A stretch of DNA of 64,000 nt from Meghimatium bilineatum (Eukaryota; Mollusca; Gastropoda; Stylommatophora; Philomycidae). Below the pieces are notes generated by a model that worked only from the letters and a program-made list of their open reading frames with translations, was not told the DNA's origin and made no database searches. Shown in pieces: positions 22,896-33,530 of this stretch; the first letter of the stretch is position 1, and every line of letters begins with the position of its first letter. The DNA is taken from positions 26,554,528 to 26,618,527 of the forward strand of contig CM067298.1 of NCBI GenBank assembly GCA_034231615.1. Direction: 5' to 3'. The translations under genes were made by a program, and so were the position numbers.

Positions 22896-23603
22896 GAGTA
22901 TCTCCAACACACTACTATCTCCATGCGTATTCTGTGATTGAGTATCTCCAACACACAACTACCCCCAGACTTATTCTGTGCTTGAGTATCTCCAACACAC
23001 CACTCCCCCCAGACTTATTCTGTGCTTGAGTATCGTCAACACACGACTATCTCCAGACTTATTATGTGCTTGAGTATTGTCAACACACGATAATGCCCAG
23101 ACGTATTCTGTGCTTGAGTATCGTCAACACACCACTACCCCCAGACTTATTCTGTGCTTGAGTATCGTCAACACACGACTATCTCCAGACTTATTCTGTG
23201 CTTGAGTATTGTCAACACACGATAATGCCCAGACGTATTCTGTGCTTGAGTATCGTCAACACACCACTACCCCCAGACTTATTCTGTGCTTGAGTATCGT
23301 CAACACACGACTATCTCCAGACTTATTCTGTGCTTGATTATCGTCAACACACGATAATCCCCAGACGTATTCTGTGCTTGAGTATTGTCAACACACGACT
23401 ATCTCCAGACTTATTCTGTGCTTGAATATCGTCAACACACGATAATCCCCAGACGTATTCTGTGCTTGAGTATTGTCAACACACGACTATCTCCAGACTT
23501 ATTCTGTGCTTGAATATCGTCAACACACGATAATCCCCAGACGTATTCTGTGCTTGAGTATTGTCAACACACGACTATCTCCAGACTTATTCTGTGCTTG
23601 GTG
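22896..23603. repeat. Minisatellite, about 43-bp unit, 16 copies, born in family A
   Basis: Unit tattctgtgcttgagtatcg plus tcaacacacgactatctcca gact. Its first half corresponds to the family A end tattctttgctcccctttcg and ggcaacacac. Two unit types (actatctcc and ataatgccc or ataatcccc) alternate regularly in the second half, forming a dimeric higher-order unit. Confidence 0.95.
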
Positions 23604-23610
23604 TTGCGGA

Positions 23611-24404
23611 TCACATTACCTTTAATACGGCTACTTTATTATGTCTAGTTAACTATGAGCATACTTGTGTTGAACCATGACAACTGAACTTAGGTCAATG
23701 CCCACATATATATATATATATATACATATATAAATATAGTCTGTTTGAATTCTTACACAGATAAATTCCAGCAGCAGTTGAGAAACACTAAAATATAGGC
23801 ATGGACTAGTTTACATTGAATTATGGTCACCAATGTCCTCTTGTTCTGTAATGTGCCAATGTGCCACGTTTAATGTCGAGGTTTTACCATGTCATATATG
23901 AGATGTATGATGAAACAATTAGCCACTGGACACCACATATAACTTCGTAAAGAAGAAGGCAGTTCAACTAAAGATTTTTATAGACTATGAACAAACACAT
24001 TGAAAATTGTTGTCGACTTCAACAAAAAATGCTGCTCTGTAGTCAGTCACAACTAACTCGACCTTTCTCATTTCCCATGCTCACCCGAGCTTGCGACGAA
24101 GGAACCTCGTCATCATTATTGATGCAATGCAGTCTTATAAGTTGTGTGGACAAAGTTGAGTAATATGTATATTAACAAGTATTAGCAGACTTCCAAAAGA
24201 TTCGATGTCTACTTCAAGTTGGTGGATAATACCTGCTGCACCCAGCCACACAAAGACCCCTTCAGAGTATGGTGTCTCTTCTCAGAGCATAACTTGTCTT
24301 GTAGGGTATGAAAGAAAGCTGTAGAGGATAACCCCCCACCCCCCCAATCCCACAATGTACACAGGGAAACAATAGCGACAATGGACAACGACAGCACAAG
24401 ACAA
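23611..24404. other. Spacer with a short (TA)n run
   Basis: TA run at 23704-23731. A minus open frame overlapping 24209-24568 is antisense to LINE sequence in part and shows no motif. Confidence 0.45.
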
Positions 24405-24780
24405 ACGTAAACTTGTGAGCTGTAATGGCATGCTAGGAATGCTAGTAGAATACTAGGAATATCCCTACGAGACAGCGCAGAGCGAGGAATGAGCACATTA
24501 GACAAAGAACCGACACCACTCCAATCTTGGAATATATTAAGAGACAACAGATCAAATGGTTTGCACACATATGCAGACTACCATCAGACAGCATACCACG
24601 GCAAGCTATGCTACACAGATAATGTGCAGGCAGACCAAGAGGTCGACCACGAAAACGATGGACCACTGAAATAAAAGAGGCGACAAACTCCACAATATAT
24701 TCAGCGCACAAGAGGGCCATCTCCAGAAAACACTTCTAACCCTGACTCTGAAAGGCAACAAAGGTTTAGCGAATAGATAG
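24405..24780 (+). pseudogene. LINE reverse-transcriptase C-terminal fragment
   Basis: Plus strand: SRILGISLRD, a frame change, then RNEHIRQRTDTTPILEYIKR, QQIKWFAHICRLPSDSIPRQ, one in-frame taa after MLHR, then CAGRPRGRPRKRWTTEIKEA. These are the classic RNE-x-I, W-F-x-H-I-x-R-x-P and GRPRGRPRKRW blocks of non-LTR proteins. One frameshift and two stops show decay. A relative lies inside the hAT at 37251-37434. Confidence 0.92.
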
Positions 24781-24782
24781 AA

Positions 24783-25125
24783 GATAGAACAATAGCGTAA
24801 CACAATGGTTTACAGGAAGATAGAACAATAGCGTAACACAATGGTTTACAGGAAGATAGAACAATAGCGTAACACAATGGTTTACAGGAAGATAGAACAA
24901 TAGCGTAACACAATGGTTTACAGGAAGATAGAACAATAGCGTAACACAACGGTTTACAGGAAGATAGAACAATAGTGTAACACAATGGTTTACAGGAAGA
25001 TAGACCAATAGCGTAACACAATGGTTTACAGGAAGATAGAACAATAGCGTAACACAATGGTTTACAGGAAGATAGAACAATAGCGTAACACAATGGTTTA
25101 CAGGAAGATAGAACAATAGCGTAAT
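24783..25125. repeat. 36-bp minisatellite, 9.5 copies, born in family A
   Basis: Unit gaagatagaacaatagcgta plus acacaatggtttacag. It corresponds to family A ggagaacggaatgcgttgtg followed by tcatggtttacag, and the rest of that family A copy follows without a break at 25125. The 36-bp length keeps minus frames open; they are not genes. Confidence 0.95.
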
Positions 25126-25325
25126 ACAATGGTTTACAGCTTAGCTACGATACATATGACCATCGGCCCCCACACATTCGCCTTTATCATTAAATCTGGG
25201 TCACTTTGATCCTCTATAAGATAGAAGCCAACACCGTCCCACAAACCTTAGTCGTCTCCTAAGACATGTGTGGTAAGTAATAGTTGCTATTCTCTGTTTC
25301 CGTTCGGATCCCTGTAGCACACAAG
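25105..25325 (-). mobile_element. Family A copy, continuation beyond the array
   Basis: Contains atggtttacagcttagctac, ctgggtcactttgatcc, ccttagtcgtctcctaagac and gttcggatccctgtagcaca, in the normal family A order. Confidence 0.8.
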
Positions 25326-26049
25326 CAAACGAAGCAAACCCTCAGAACTATTAAAATTTCAACGAAAATTAGTAATTTATATAACCTTCCTAACAAAATA
25401 AGTCATTAAACTACACAAACCTGGAAAGATTAAAACACTTAAAACAGTTTTTTCCTCCACACAGTGTAAACCACTGAAAGAATCATCAAGTTTCAACAGA
25501 AACTCTAATATAGACATCGGTGTCTAACAGAAAAAGCTACATGAAGACATTTGTCAAACAAGACAGGAACATATTTAGATAAGTAACCGTGTACATCCAC
25601 GGTTTGACTGCTCATTTATCAAAATGTGAGAAAGAGAAAACTACCGTTTTCGGGTACATCATTCCCTACAATTTTCTCTTTCTCATCACAAACTAAACGC
25701 GCTGACGCATCCATTAAGCGGTATTTTAACTACAGAACTTAAATCAAAGTTGCTACACGAGATGTTCGATTAGAACTTGCAGGTGAATCACAGATTTACA
25801 AGTGTTCTTACCTGCCTTTGCTGCCATTTTAGGCATCACAATATTCCTTTCGTGATTATAGATGAAGTTGAAAATGTATATCTTTCATTACTGCTTGTTT
25901 TCCTGTGAAGGAGTGTTTTTCTATGGACTGTGGAAATAAAGTCCGCTTTGCCCAGACGCCGTGACATGTACAGGAACGATTTTAATTATACCTCCAAAAG
26001 AAAACTTCAAAATGTATTCATAAACACAATTCCTATCTCTTCTGTGTTA
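25326..26049. other. Spacer, nothing recognised
   Basis: An inverted pair gtgagaaagagaaaa (about 25627) and ttttctctttctcat (about 25675) could form a 14-bp stem. Otherwise featureless. Confidence 0.4.
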
Positions 26050-26345
26050 AGCATTATATGGTTCATATCCTACTCCGGTATTGTCCTGCACAGTGTCATA
26101 TTCAAAAGCTCTTCGATATTCTATAGCCATGGACATCTTCCGCAGCTTCATGTTATTTTTTCCTGGAACATTTTTTCCCATGATTCAACTTTTCAATCCA
26201 TATATGTCTTTTTACATACAAACATATTTCTTAGTTTCCGTTTGTTGATGGCGTTGAGGAGTCAAACTTTTTCTATATTCAGTTCTTTGCGGACGCATGT
26301 ATTAGGTCGCATTTCTTCTCATGATAATCTTAGGACATTTCTATA
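26050..26345 (-). pseudogene. Decayed LINE reverse-transcriptase fragment
   Basis: Minus frame pieces VRKELNIEKV, LLNAINKRKLRNMF and CPWL-stop-NIEELLNMTL resemble the LL-x-TIK-x-RK and W-L-x-NLR-x-W blocks of non-LTR proteins. Several stops. It lies directly 3' of the better preserved fragment at 26375 and belongs to a different family, so two insertions are juxtaposed. Confidence 0.5.
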
Positions 26346-26374
26346 TAGTTTCATTTCAAATCATCTTCTTCTGT

Positions 26375-27000
26375 CATTCCTCTTTTACCCTTTACGGGTG
26401 TCGAAACAATGTTCTTGTTCTCGCTTTTCTGGCAGCTTCAGATAATGTTATTTGGTGTTCGTGTAATGTTTCTTTGATGTTGTCGATCCAGCTTACTCTA
26501 GGTCTACCATTGGCTCTTCTTTCTGCTTCTGTTCTCTTCGTATATGCTTTATAAACTAATGAATCACACTGCATTCTTTCCAGAAGACCAAACCATTGTA
26601 TCTGTTGGTTTTGTATGTATTGTATAATTGATATTTTTTTTCATCGTTCATTCTCAAACTCCTGCTGGATCTCTCCTGTACCAGTACTACTAGATCTCCA
26701 GCAGGATGCAGTCCAGAGAATGGAAATGCGTTGTGTCGCCGTTTTATTTGCGCCAATGGCCCGACACATCCGTCTTCGGTGGAGTATAATTGATATGACA
26801 TCCACTCTTTCTCTTATGACATCGTTTCTAATTCTGTGTCTTCTGGTCACTTTGTGGCTTTTCTAAGACATATCATCTTAGTTGTAACCAGTTCTCTCTT
26901 ATGTTTTGTATGTCAAATGATGATATTTTCTTTTCAGTACAGCTGATATTGCCCATGTCTCTTAACCATATATCGTGAATGAAAAATATAACTTCTTAGC
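26375..27000 (-). pseudogene. LINE reverse-transcriptase C-terminal fragment interrupted by a SINE
   Basis: Minus strand before the SINE (26797-26960): MICLRKATK, then RRHRIRNDVIRERVDVISII. After the SINE (26634 downwards): QNQQIQWFGLLERMQCDSLV, YKAYTKRTEAERRANGRPRV and SWIDNIKETLHEHQITLSEA, ending RTLFRHP and stop. The order and content fit the standard C-terminal part of a non-LTR protein. The frame is continuous if the 149-bp SINE and one TSD copy are ignored. One stop lies upstream of MICLRK. Confidence 0.9.
26622..26796 (-). mobile_element. Family A' retroposon with 13-bp TSD, inserted in a LINE
   Basis: The perfect direct repeat gtataattgatat at 26622-26634 and 26784-26796 brackets 26635-26783. 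Minus strand: accgaagacggatgtgtcgg at the 5' end and a short A-rich tail. The target is LINE coding sequence, so the SINE is younger. Confidence 0.95.
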
Positions 27001-27089
27001 GGTTATAGCTTTGTTTTCCTGTTTGTTCCTTCCTAAAGATTTTTCTTCTGTGTGTGCATAACAACGTATACAAAATGGTATATTCACAT

Positions 27090-27200
27090 ACGTGTGAGAG
27101 AAACTAGGAAATAGATATGTTGCAGTTTAACAGAGTGCAAGAGACTGCAAGAGTAAGAGGATGTTGGAGATTTGCTGCAGCGAACCTTCAGTGATGATTT
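27090..27200 (+). repeat. Dispersed repeat shared with 51541-51690, possibly a LINE C-terminal end
   Basis: Shares cacatac-gtgagagaa, cagtttaacagagtgcaaga-like and gcgaaccttca-like segments with 51.5 kb. The plus frame LQFNRVQETARVRGCWRFAA resembles the last residues of a non-LTR protein, but this is uncertain. Confidence 0.45.
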
Positions 27201-27356
27201 TCACACAATTTATAGTTAAAGTGTACACGATGATTTGACGGAAAATTTGAGACCGATGATGCACATCACGTTGTATACTTGCATATGCCAAGTTATAGTA
27301 ATCTACCATTAAATAGTTATATATTCTTGTCTTGATTAGAAAACTGGCCTCATAGC

Positions 27357-27560
27357 ATGTGGGGCATTCCCATAAGTGCTCTGCCCTCTGTTCCAGCAGC
27401 CATTCGACTCGATAGTGTTTCGAATCCAATGCCGCCGAAACAGACGTCGACATTAGGGCACAACTCTGGCCCTTGCGACAGGTTTCTTTGTTGTTCCGCC
27501 CATCCACGCGGTGCCGTAACTAGTTCAAGCACAACGTCGGCCTGTCGGAACAACATGGTA
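27357..27560. other. CpG-rich island with open frames on both strands
   Basis: GC and CpG content rise sharply against AT-rich flanks. A plus frame (27357-27584) and a minus frame (27350-27556) are both open. Neither product shows a family I recognise. It could be a host exon, a promoter or part of a transposon. Confidence 0.4.
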
Positions 27561-28259
27561 ACTGTTATCGAAGGTTATGACTAGTCTTTTAGAATTTAAA
27601 AGTCTTCCGTATGGATGTCATGACTAACTCGCAATTCCGAGCGATTCTACCGAAATCAAGGACATGTTTAAGCAATTAAAGATGTCTCTTATCCATCGTT
27701 GTCTTATGTGGCCTTTACCCCAAAAAACAGCAGCCATAACTGCCATTTTTTTCATGCAGTTATGTCTCGTTATATGGTTCAAAACCTCAACTTATTTTTA
27801 AAATATTGTTTAGGAGCCAATATTCTTCAGCATTTAATGTTCTAATGACGTGTGATTTGTCTTTTTTTTTGCTGTCCATGGTATATCATTCTCAAAATCC
27901 TTTCTCACAATATAATTTTAAGGCAGCAATTATTTCTGCTGCCAATTTATTAAATGTCCATGTTTCAGTGCAACACATTTCTACTGGAAACATGCTCGAT
28001 CTAATCATACGTAATTTAGATTTACATCTCGTCATTCAACTATTATTTTTTAAAAAAACAATAATTTGGAATCTTCAAGGAATTATTATAAAATTAGGTT
28101 ACATACAAGCCACGAACCAGATACCATTAGACGGAATTGTAAAAAAAAACAAAAACAGTTTTCACGAATTCATCCACCAAAACTATATGTCCCTTTAGAT
28201 ATATATTCGAACCGTATCTGCAACTTTCCGATTGCTATTATTAGTACACAGATCCTAGT
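27561..28259. other. Spacer, nothing recognised
   Basis: A plus open frame at 27806-28198 has no recognisable motif and biased AT-rich codons. Confidence 0.4.
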
Positions 28260-28400
28260 CCAGGGGTTGCAAGCCTTTTTCCATTGACGGTCACTTGGAA
28301 ATTTTGCAACAGTGTTAGACGTTAGACAAATGGCCTGCCACTTTTAGACCCCCATTTAACGTTCTTTTTCAACAACGTCGTAGGAAGTAAATTTACAAAC
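28260..28400 (+). mobile_element. hAT transposon terminal fragment
   Basis: Starts caggggttgcaagccttttt, typical of hAT terminal inverted repeats, followed by ggtcacttggaaattttgca and gcctgcc-type words common in hAT ends. The opposite end was not found, so it is a fragment or solo end. Confidence 0.5.
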
Positions 28401-28511
28401 AATTGTTTAAAAATTGAAAGCATTATATTGGAAATATACATTTCTACTCTTTCCCGACCGATTGGAACACAGACCTGCAGTAAGGCCAACGAGAAGTTAC
28501 AGTTCTTTGAT

Positions 28512-28670
28512 TTCTTCCGCTATCGTTCTTAAACACCTGCATATTGCATATGATCTAGTCACAGGGCGGAATGCTTTGTATCATGGTTTACAGCTAGGCT
28601 ACGATACATGCGCCTTTTATTTCGAAAACGAGAAGTTGAAGCCATGTATACTTTTACTATTGGGTCAAAC
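28512..28670 (-). repeat. Family A fragment, diverged
   Basis: Contains cgttcttaaacacctgcata and catggtttacagctaggcta, then ctattgggtca. Confidence 0.6.
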
Positions 28671-28699
28671 GTCATGGGCCCATGGGCCACTTAATCAGT

Positions 28700-28870
28700 A
28701 AAAAGGGAGAAGATTGATTTAATCGTACGCAGGTTACCACATATGTACTCCGTCCCGTTCAACAACATATCACGCCAGCTGCCGACAGTACAGCTCATAG
28801 CACGTAACTCCGAAGCATGAAACGATAAACTCCTCGGCATCTCTGAAAATATCCATTCTATAAATAATAT
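28700..28870 (-). mobile_element. Family C SINE, headless
   Basis: Contains ccacatatgtactccgtccc, cgacagtacagctcatagca, cgtaactccgaagcatgaaa and aatatccattctataaat. Confidence 0.75.
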
Positions 28871-28929
28871 GTCGGAGATACATTACAATTGCGAAATATC
28901 CTTTCCTACTCTTTCCTGAACAATAAGGA

Positions 28930-29190
28930 CACATACCTGCGACTAGACAAACCAGAAGTTGATGAGTCATCAAGAAACAAGCCTGCAGTTGGACAATCGA
29001 GAAGTTGATGAAACATCAGGACACATAGCTGCAACAAGACAGACGAGAAGTTGATGAACCACTAACAAACAAGTCTGCAGCTAGACAAATGAGAAGTTGA
29101 TGAAACATCAGGAAACGAGACTACAGCTAGATAAACGAGACGTTGATGAAACATCAGAACACTTACCTGCAACTAGACAAATTAGAAGTG
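28930..29190. repeat. Minisatellite, about 46-60-bp unit, five copies
   Basis: Repeats of ctagacaaacgagaagttga plus tgaaacatcaggaaac. A single diverged unit also sits at 28440-28500, before the family C copy. Confidence 0.88.
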
Positions 29191-29262
29191 AATGCCACAA
29201 ATAAATTACTATTACTCGGAGTTAATCTGATTGAACAGTAGCATCTAGTTGCTATCATAACA

Positions 29263-29294
<32 letters not shown>

Positions 29295-29295
29295 C

Positions 29296-29423
29296 TTCGT
29301 TCATTCCCCCATCTACCTTCTTTTCATCATGTTAGCGTATATAGTTATATATATATATATATATATATATATAACTATATACGCTAACATGATGAAAAGA
29401 AGGTAGATGGGGGAATGAACGAA
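29296..29423. repeat. Perfect 128-bp palindrome
   Basis: Arms of about 64 bp with no mismatch (left arm starts ttcgttcattcccccatcta, right arm ends with its reverse complement at 29423); the centre is alternating TA at 29359/29360. It is preceded by another (TA)n run at 29268-29292. It can fold as one hairpin. No TSD was identified. Confidence 0.95.
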
Positions 29424-29684
29424 TAGTATTTTGTTTGCAAACATTGACTACACATAAATATCTCTATCTTTACGTCAAAAATATATGTGTATACTGAACT
29501 TTAAATATGTTTACAAATCAGGTTTAATTATGGTATGAATATTTGAGCGTAACAGGTGAGAAAATGATTTATTGTGATGGCAGGTAAAACTGATATGTGT
29601 ACACAGCTGTATAACTGATGAAATTGCATTAAAAACTAAATAGATTATACAGTTCATCCGAAGCCGTTGATGACCAATCATATG

Positions 29685-29897
29685 GCTAATACAGTACAAC
29701 ATCTACTTATATGTAGATATGTTTATTGCATGTGACTAATACAGTACAACTAACATCTACTTATATGTAGGTATGTTTATTGCTTGTGACTAATACAGTA
29801 CAACTAACATCTACTTATATGTAGGTATGTTTATTGCATGTGACTAATACAGTACAACTAACATCTACTTATATGTAGATATGTTTATTGCATGTGA
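29685..29897. repeat. 54-bp minisatellite, four copies
   Basis: Unit tgactaatacagtacaacta plus acatctacttatatgtagg and tatgtttattgcatg, nearly perfect; it contains the small palindrome ctacttatatgtag. Confidence 0.95.
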
Positions 29898-29904
29898 GTA
29901 GATT

Positions 29905-30085
29905 TATTCTTCTTCTTGTGTGTTCTATGTTTTTTCTCAAATTCCTCCAGATTACAAGGATTTAGTCCGGAAAAATGGAATGTAGTGTCCCATAGTTCAC
30001 AGATTTGTTGTGATATCTGCGCCTTTCTGTCTGACACATACGACTAGAATGACTTCTGGGTCACTTTGACGGTGACTTTCGCTCA
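29905..30085 (-). repeat. Family A fragment
   Basis: TTC run, then ctcaaattcctccagattac, gatatctgcgcctttctgtc and cttctgggtcactttgacgg. Confidence 0.75.
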
Positions 30086-30129
30086 CACAATACCTACTAA
30101 CAGATCTAACATTCATCTTTTGATAATTT

Positions 30130-30235
30130 TACCGATTATTCCCGTGCATTTTATTGGTCAGCGTTGACAGGTGACTCCGAGGAGACACAAAGTACATAAA
30201 TAGTAACTAACGAAAAGCACAGCAATAATTTAAAA
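30130..30235. repeat. Dispersed repeat shared with 37547-37640
   Basis: Both contain cgattattccc or cgattatttct, then ttggtcagcg-like, tgacaggt, acacaaagtacata and gcaataat. No tRNA-like head seen. Confidence 0.6.
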
Positions 30236-30751
30236 AAAACATCGTGTAAGGAGGTTTATTCTGCTGTACTTCGATATCATTTGTTATGTCTAATATGGCT
30301 ATTGATGGCGCTATGACCCTTACGTGGCATGGGATATCCAACTTTTCCCCGAAGTTTGAGGTTTCTAAAATCATTGTTGAGAGTAAGAGTCTTATGATTA
30401 TGAAATAATGCCCTAGGGAAAATATTTTCATTTTACAGAAGGGTATAAGAACTCTATTAAACGTAATTTCTGGGAATCACAATAAACATGTATGTATCAC
30501 TATTCAACTGCGACCCATGTCAAAGTAAAACCTAGTAGCTGATGGGATAAATAGCCTACTTGATGACATTTGACTTCCCGTGTTTTTCATTAGTCAGTAT
30601 GATTATACTGTGTGTGACAGCCAATGAAAATAAAGGAAATAGTAAACAAGTCATTTAGAACGCTTGTTTTCCATTAGCCAAAAGGACTTATAAACTGAGG
30701 GTCACGATTCAGCAGGAAGAGATAGTGTAGGTGCTGACATGTTAACGGTTT
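30236..30751. other. Spacer, nothing firmly recognised
   Basis: A segment near 30600-30655 (ccaatgaaaataaaggaaat) resembles 31515-31540; its nature is unknown. Confidence 0.4.
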
Positions 30752-30906
30752 GAGTTGTTGACAGTGGGTTAATGTCTGATTTGGTGAGGTACACTACTTT
30801 CAAGAGTTGTTGACAGGGGGTTAATGTCTGATTTGGTGAGGTACACTACTTTCAAGAGTTGTTGACAGTGGGTTAATGTCTGATTTGGTGAGGTACGCTA
30901 CTTTCA
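30752..30906. repeat. 52-bp tandem repeat, three copies
   Basis: Unit with gttgacagtgggttaatgtc and tgatttggtgaggtacacta. Confidence 0.95.
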
Positions 30907-30932
30907 ACCATGAATACGTGTCTGCTGTGGTT

Positions 30933-31110
30933 ATATGAGGGCATATCCCGCCGAAGACGGATGTGTCGGGCCATTGGCGCAAATAAAACGGCGACACAAC
31001 GCATTTCCATTTTCTGGACTACATCCTGCTGGAAATCTAGCAGGACCATGATCCAGCTAGATCCAGTTGGAGTTTGAGAATGAACGAAGAAGAAGAATAT
31101 GAGGGCATAT
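30933..31110 (+). mobile_element. Family A' retroposon with 14-bp TSD
   Basis: The perfect direct repeat atatgagggcatat at 30933-30946 and 31097-31110 brackets 30947-31096. It runs cccgccgaagacggatgtgt to a (GAA)n tail. This copy defines family A' as about 150 bp. Confidence 0.95.
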
Positions 31111-31639
31111 GAACATTTCAGAATTGGGAGATAGAAGCACCTGGAATTCTATCCATCCACTTCCCAACACTAAGATGCGAGATAATGCCTTTAAAATCGC
31201 TAGCTTGTGTGTTGTAGAGGTCTGGATAGAAGGAAACAGTAAAACTTTCACCTGACATATAGGTCGGAATAGACGACAACAAAAGGTTGGGCAACTCTAT
31301 CCACTTGAAGGTCACTCTGACCCAACGATATTTTGCTTAAATTCTGCTGGGTCGAGCTAAAAGGTGCTGAAATCGCAGCTAACTGTAAATAACAATTCAA
31401 CCGAGTCCTTCGTCATATATTAAGTTGCATGGACTCGTCAAGAGTCATCTTGTAAAGTGACCTTGATTTTACCCGTGATGTCCAACTGTTGCTTTGTGTA
31501 TTGTTCGTCGAAAACCAATGAAAATCAAGGAAAAGTTAACTATTGTCACTTTCCAAGGATTATACGGTTATACCTGATGAATCCAGATGGTTCCATGATT
31601 AACAAGGGACTCACTTCAATGTATTTTATTCTCCTGGTT
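31111..31639. other. Spacer, nothing recognised
   Basis: No known repeat or gene motif; several short minus open frames only. Confidence 0.45.
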
Positions 31640-32300
31640 ATATCTAACCTACGGAGATTTGAAATACAGTTTGTTAAGTTTTACCATAACAAGTAGGTAT
31701 AATACAGTTTGTTAACTTTTGCCATAACAAGTAGGTATAATACAGTTTGTTAACTTTTGCCATAACAAGTAGGTATAATACAGTTTGTTAAGTTTTACCA
31801 TAACAAGTAGGTATAATACAGTTTGTTAACTTTTGCCATAACAAGTAGGTATAATACAGTTTGTTAACTTTTACCATAACAAGTAGGTATAATACAGTTT
31901 GTTAACTTTTGCCATAACAAGTAGGTATAATACAGTTTGTTAACTTTTACCATAACAAGTAGGTATAATACAGTTTGTTAACTTTTACCAAAATAAGTAG
32001 GTATAATACACTTTGTTAACTTTTACCATAACAATATGGCAACCTACTGAACGTATTTATATTGCCTAAAAAATCACCACAGCCAACAAATGCTGGGTTG
32101 ATAGCTACGTCCTGGATAGGATATGTTACCAATTAAAAAAAATATTTAAAAAATAATACACTTTGTTAACTTTTACCATATCAAGTAGGTATAATACACG
32201 TTGTTAACTTTTACCATAACAAGTAGGTATAATATAGTTTGTTAACTTTTACCATATCAAGTAGGTATAATACACGTTGTTTAACTTTTATCATATCAAG
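31640..32300. repeat. 38-bp minisatellite split by a family D SINE fragment
   Basis: About ten units of gtttgttaacttttaccata plus acaagtaggtataataca lie at 31640-32035 and about four more at 32150-32300. The 32037-32129 gap holds the family D core without its head. Confidence 0.95.
32037..32129 (+). mobile_element. Family D SINE fragment
   Basis: Contains cctactgaacgtatttatat, cacagccaacaaatgctggg and agctacgtcctggatagga, then atatgttacc. No TSD could be drawn because both sides are array sequence. Confidence 0.7.
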
Positions 32301-33014
32301 TAGATAAATTGGTCCGAAATGTTTGGCAAGACATATACCTTGAGCAATCTCTCACGAGACGTGAAAAACAACGAACTCTACAGTACTAAATTGTAGAAAA
32401 TGTTTCTTCAGAAAGTAATTTATTTCTCACAGTGTTTAGGTTTTTTTTTTTTTTTAAACAGTTCTATTCATACAATTTCATGGGGTAGGCATATACGCAC
32501 GCATTGTTAACATAAAACTGTCACGGGATGAAGGATTAGCAATATCTAGGACATTTCTACACCTTATCCAGGTCACAGGTAGAGGGGCACTTCTACGCTG
32601 GTTTGATATATTTATGATGTAGGTTGTAAAGTCCTGAATTCAAATTCACGTATGTACCACGCAATTATATACATTATATGTGTAGGTTTTCTGTAATATT
32701 CAACCAACACAGACAACGTGAGGGGGATTAGTAGGGTTCAATCTCTTTCACTTTCCGTATACAAATAGAACATCACAATAGTACAGAGAAAACAAAAGAT
32801 ATGTTTAAAAAACACAGCAACACATTCCTCGTGGTTAACAAAAAAATGTCATCTGAATTGATACGAAACGTTTTCGTACGCAAGCCCACCCTCCACCTAC
32901 CACGGTCGTTTTTACGGCCATGTATATGATTTGTTGTTTTACAAAAAGCCACAATACATGTTGTTTTTTTAAAGTCGTTTTCAGAAATGTGAGCTTACAG
33001 AGTTGACAGTTTTC
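32301..33014. other. Spacer, nothing recognised
   Basis: AT-rich with a T-run near 32440. No gene or repeat family. Confidence 0.5.
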
Positions 33015-33530
33015 ACAAACTTTAGTAAATGTTAACTGTCATGGGAAGTAGATTTAACAAGCAGCAATAAATGTTACTTGACGGATGTGGCTATTTTAAC
33101 AATTGGTAACAAATGTTAAATAACCAGTGGCAATTTTAATAACTGGTAATGTATGTTAAATGACGGAGATGACAGTTTTAATAAATGGTAATAAATGTTA
33201 ACTGAGGGAGGTGGCAGTTTTAAGGAATGGTAATAAATGTTAACTGAGGGAGGTGGTAGTTTTAAAGAATGGTAATAAATGTTAACTGAGGGAGGTGGTA
33301 GTTTTAAGGAATGGTAATAAATGTTAACTGAGTGAGGTGGCAGTTTTAAGGAATGGTAATAAATGTTAACTGAGGGAGGTGGTAGTTTTAAGGAATGGTA
33401 ATAAATGTTAACTGAGGGAGGTGGCAGTTTTAATGAATGGTAATAAATGTTAAATGACGGAGGTGACAGTTTTAACTCGCTGTAATAAATGTTAAATAAT
33501 AAAGTGAGTTGTTTTAAAAAGTTGAAATAA
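33015..33530. repeat. 42-bp minisatellite, about 12 copies
   Basis: Unit gtggcagttttaaggaatgg plus taataaatgttaactgaggg ag, decaying at both edges. The minus frame repeats VNIYYHSLKLPPPS for 161 codons because 42 is divisible by three; it is not gene-like. Confidence 0.96.

Larger units (their letters stand above)
22540..23610 (-). mobile_element. Family A copy blown up by two internal minisatellites
   Basis: The copy starts with a TTC run and gtgcaagttcttatactcat, continues through taggatgtagaccggagaat and tgtgtctttcggcaaatccg, then meets array 1. It resumes at 22803 with taattagtcgcgacttaca, catagaagataaatgtgtag and ctattctttgcttccttttc, and then the 5' end is amplified as array 2. Element order is otherwise that of family A. 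Confidence 0.85.

Noticed and set aside
24701-25129. 142-codon minus frame with repeated Cys-Lys-Pro-Leu-Cys words
   Set aside because: It is the 36-bp array born in family A; neither a cysteine-rich peptide gene nor a toxin.
25930-26445. 171-codon plus open frame with hydrophobic stretches
   Set aside because: It is antisense to two LINE protein fragments on the minus strand and has no motif of its own.
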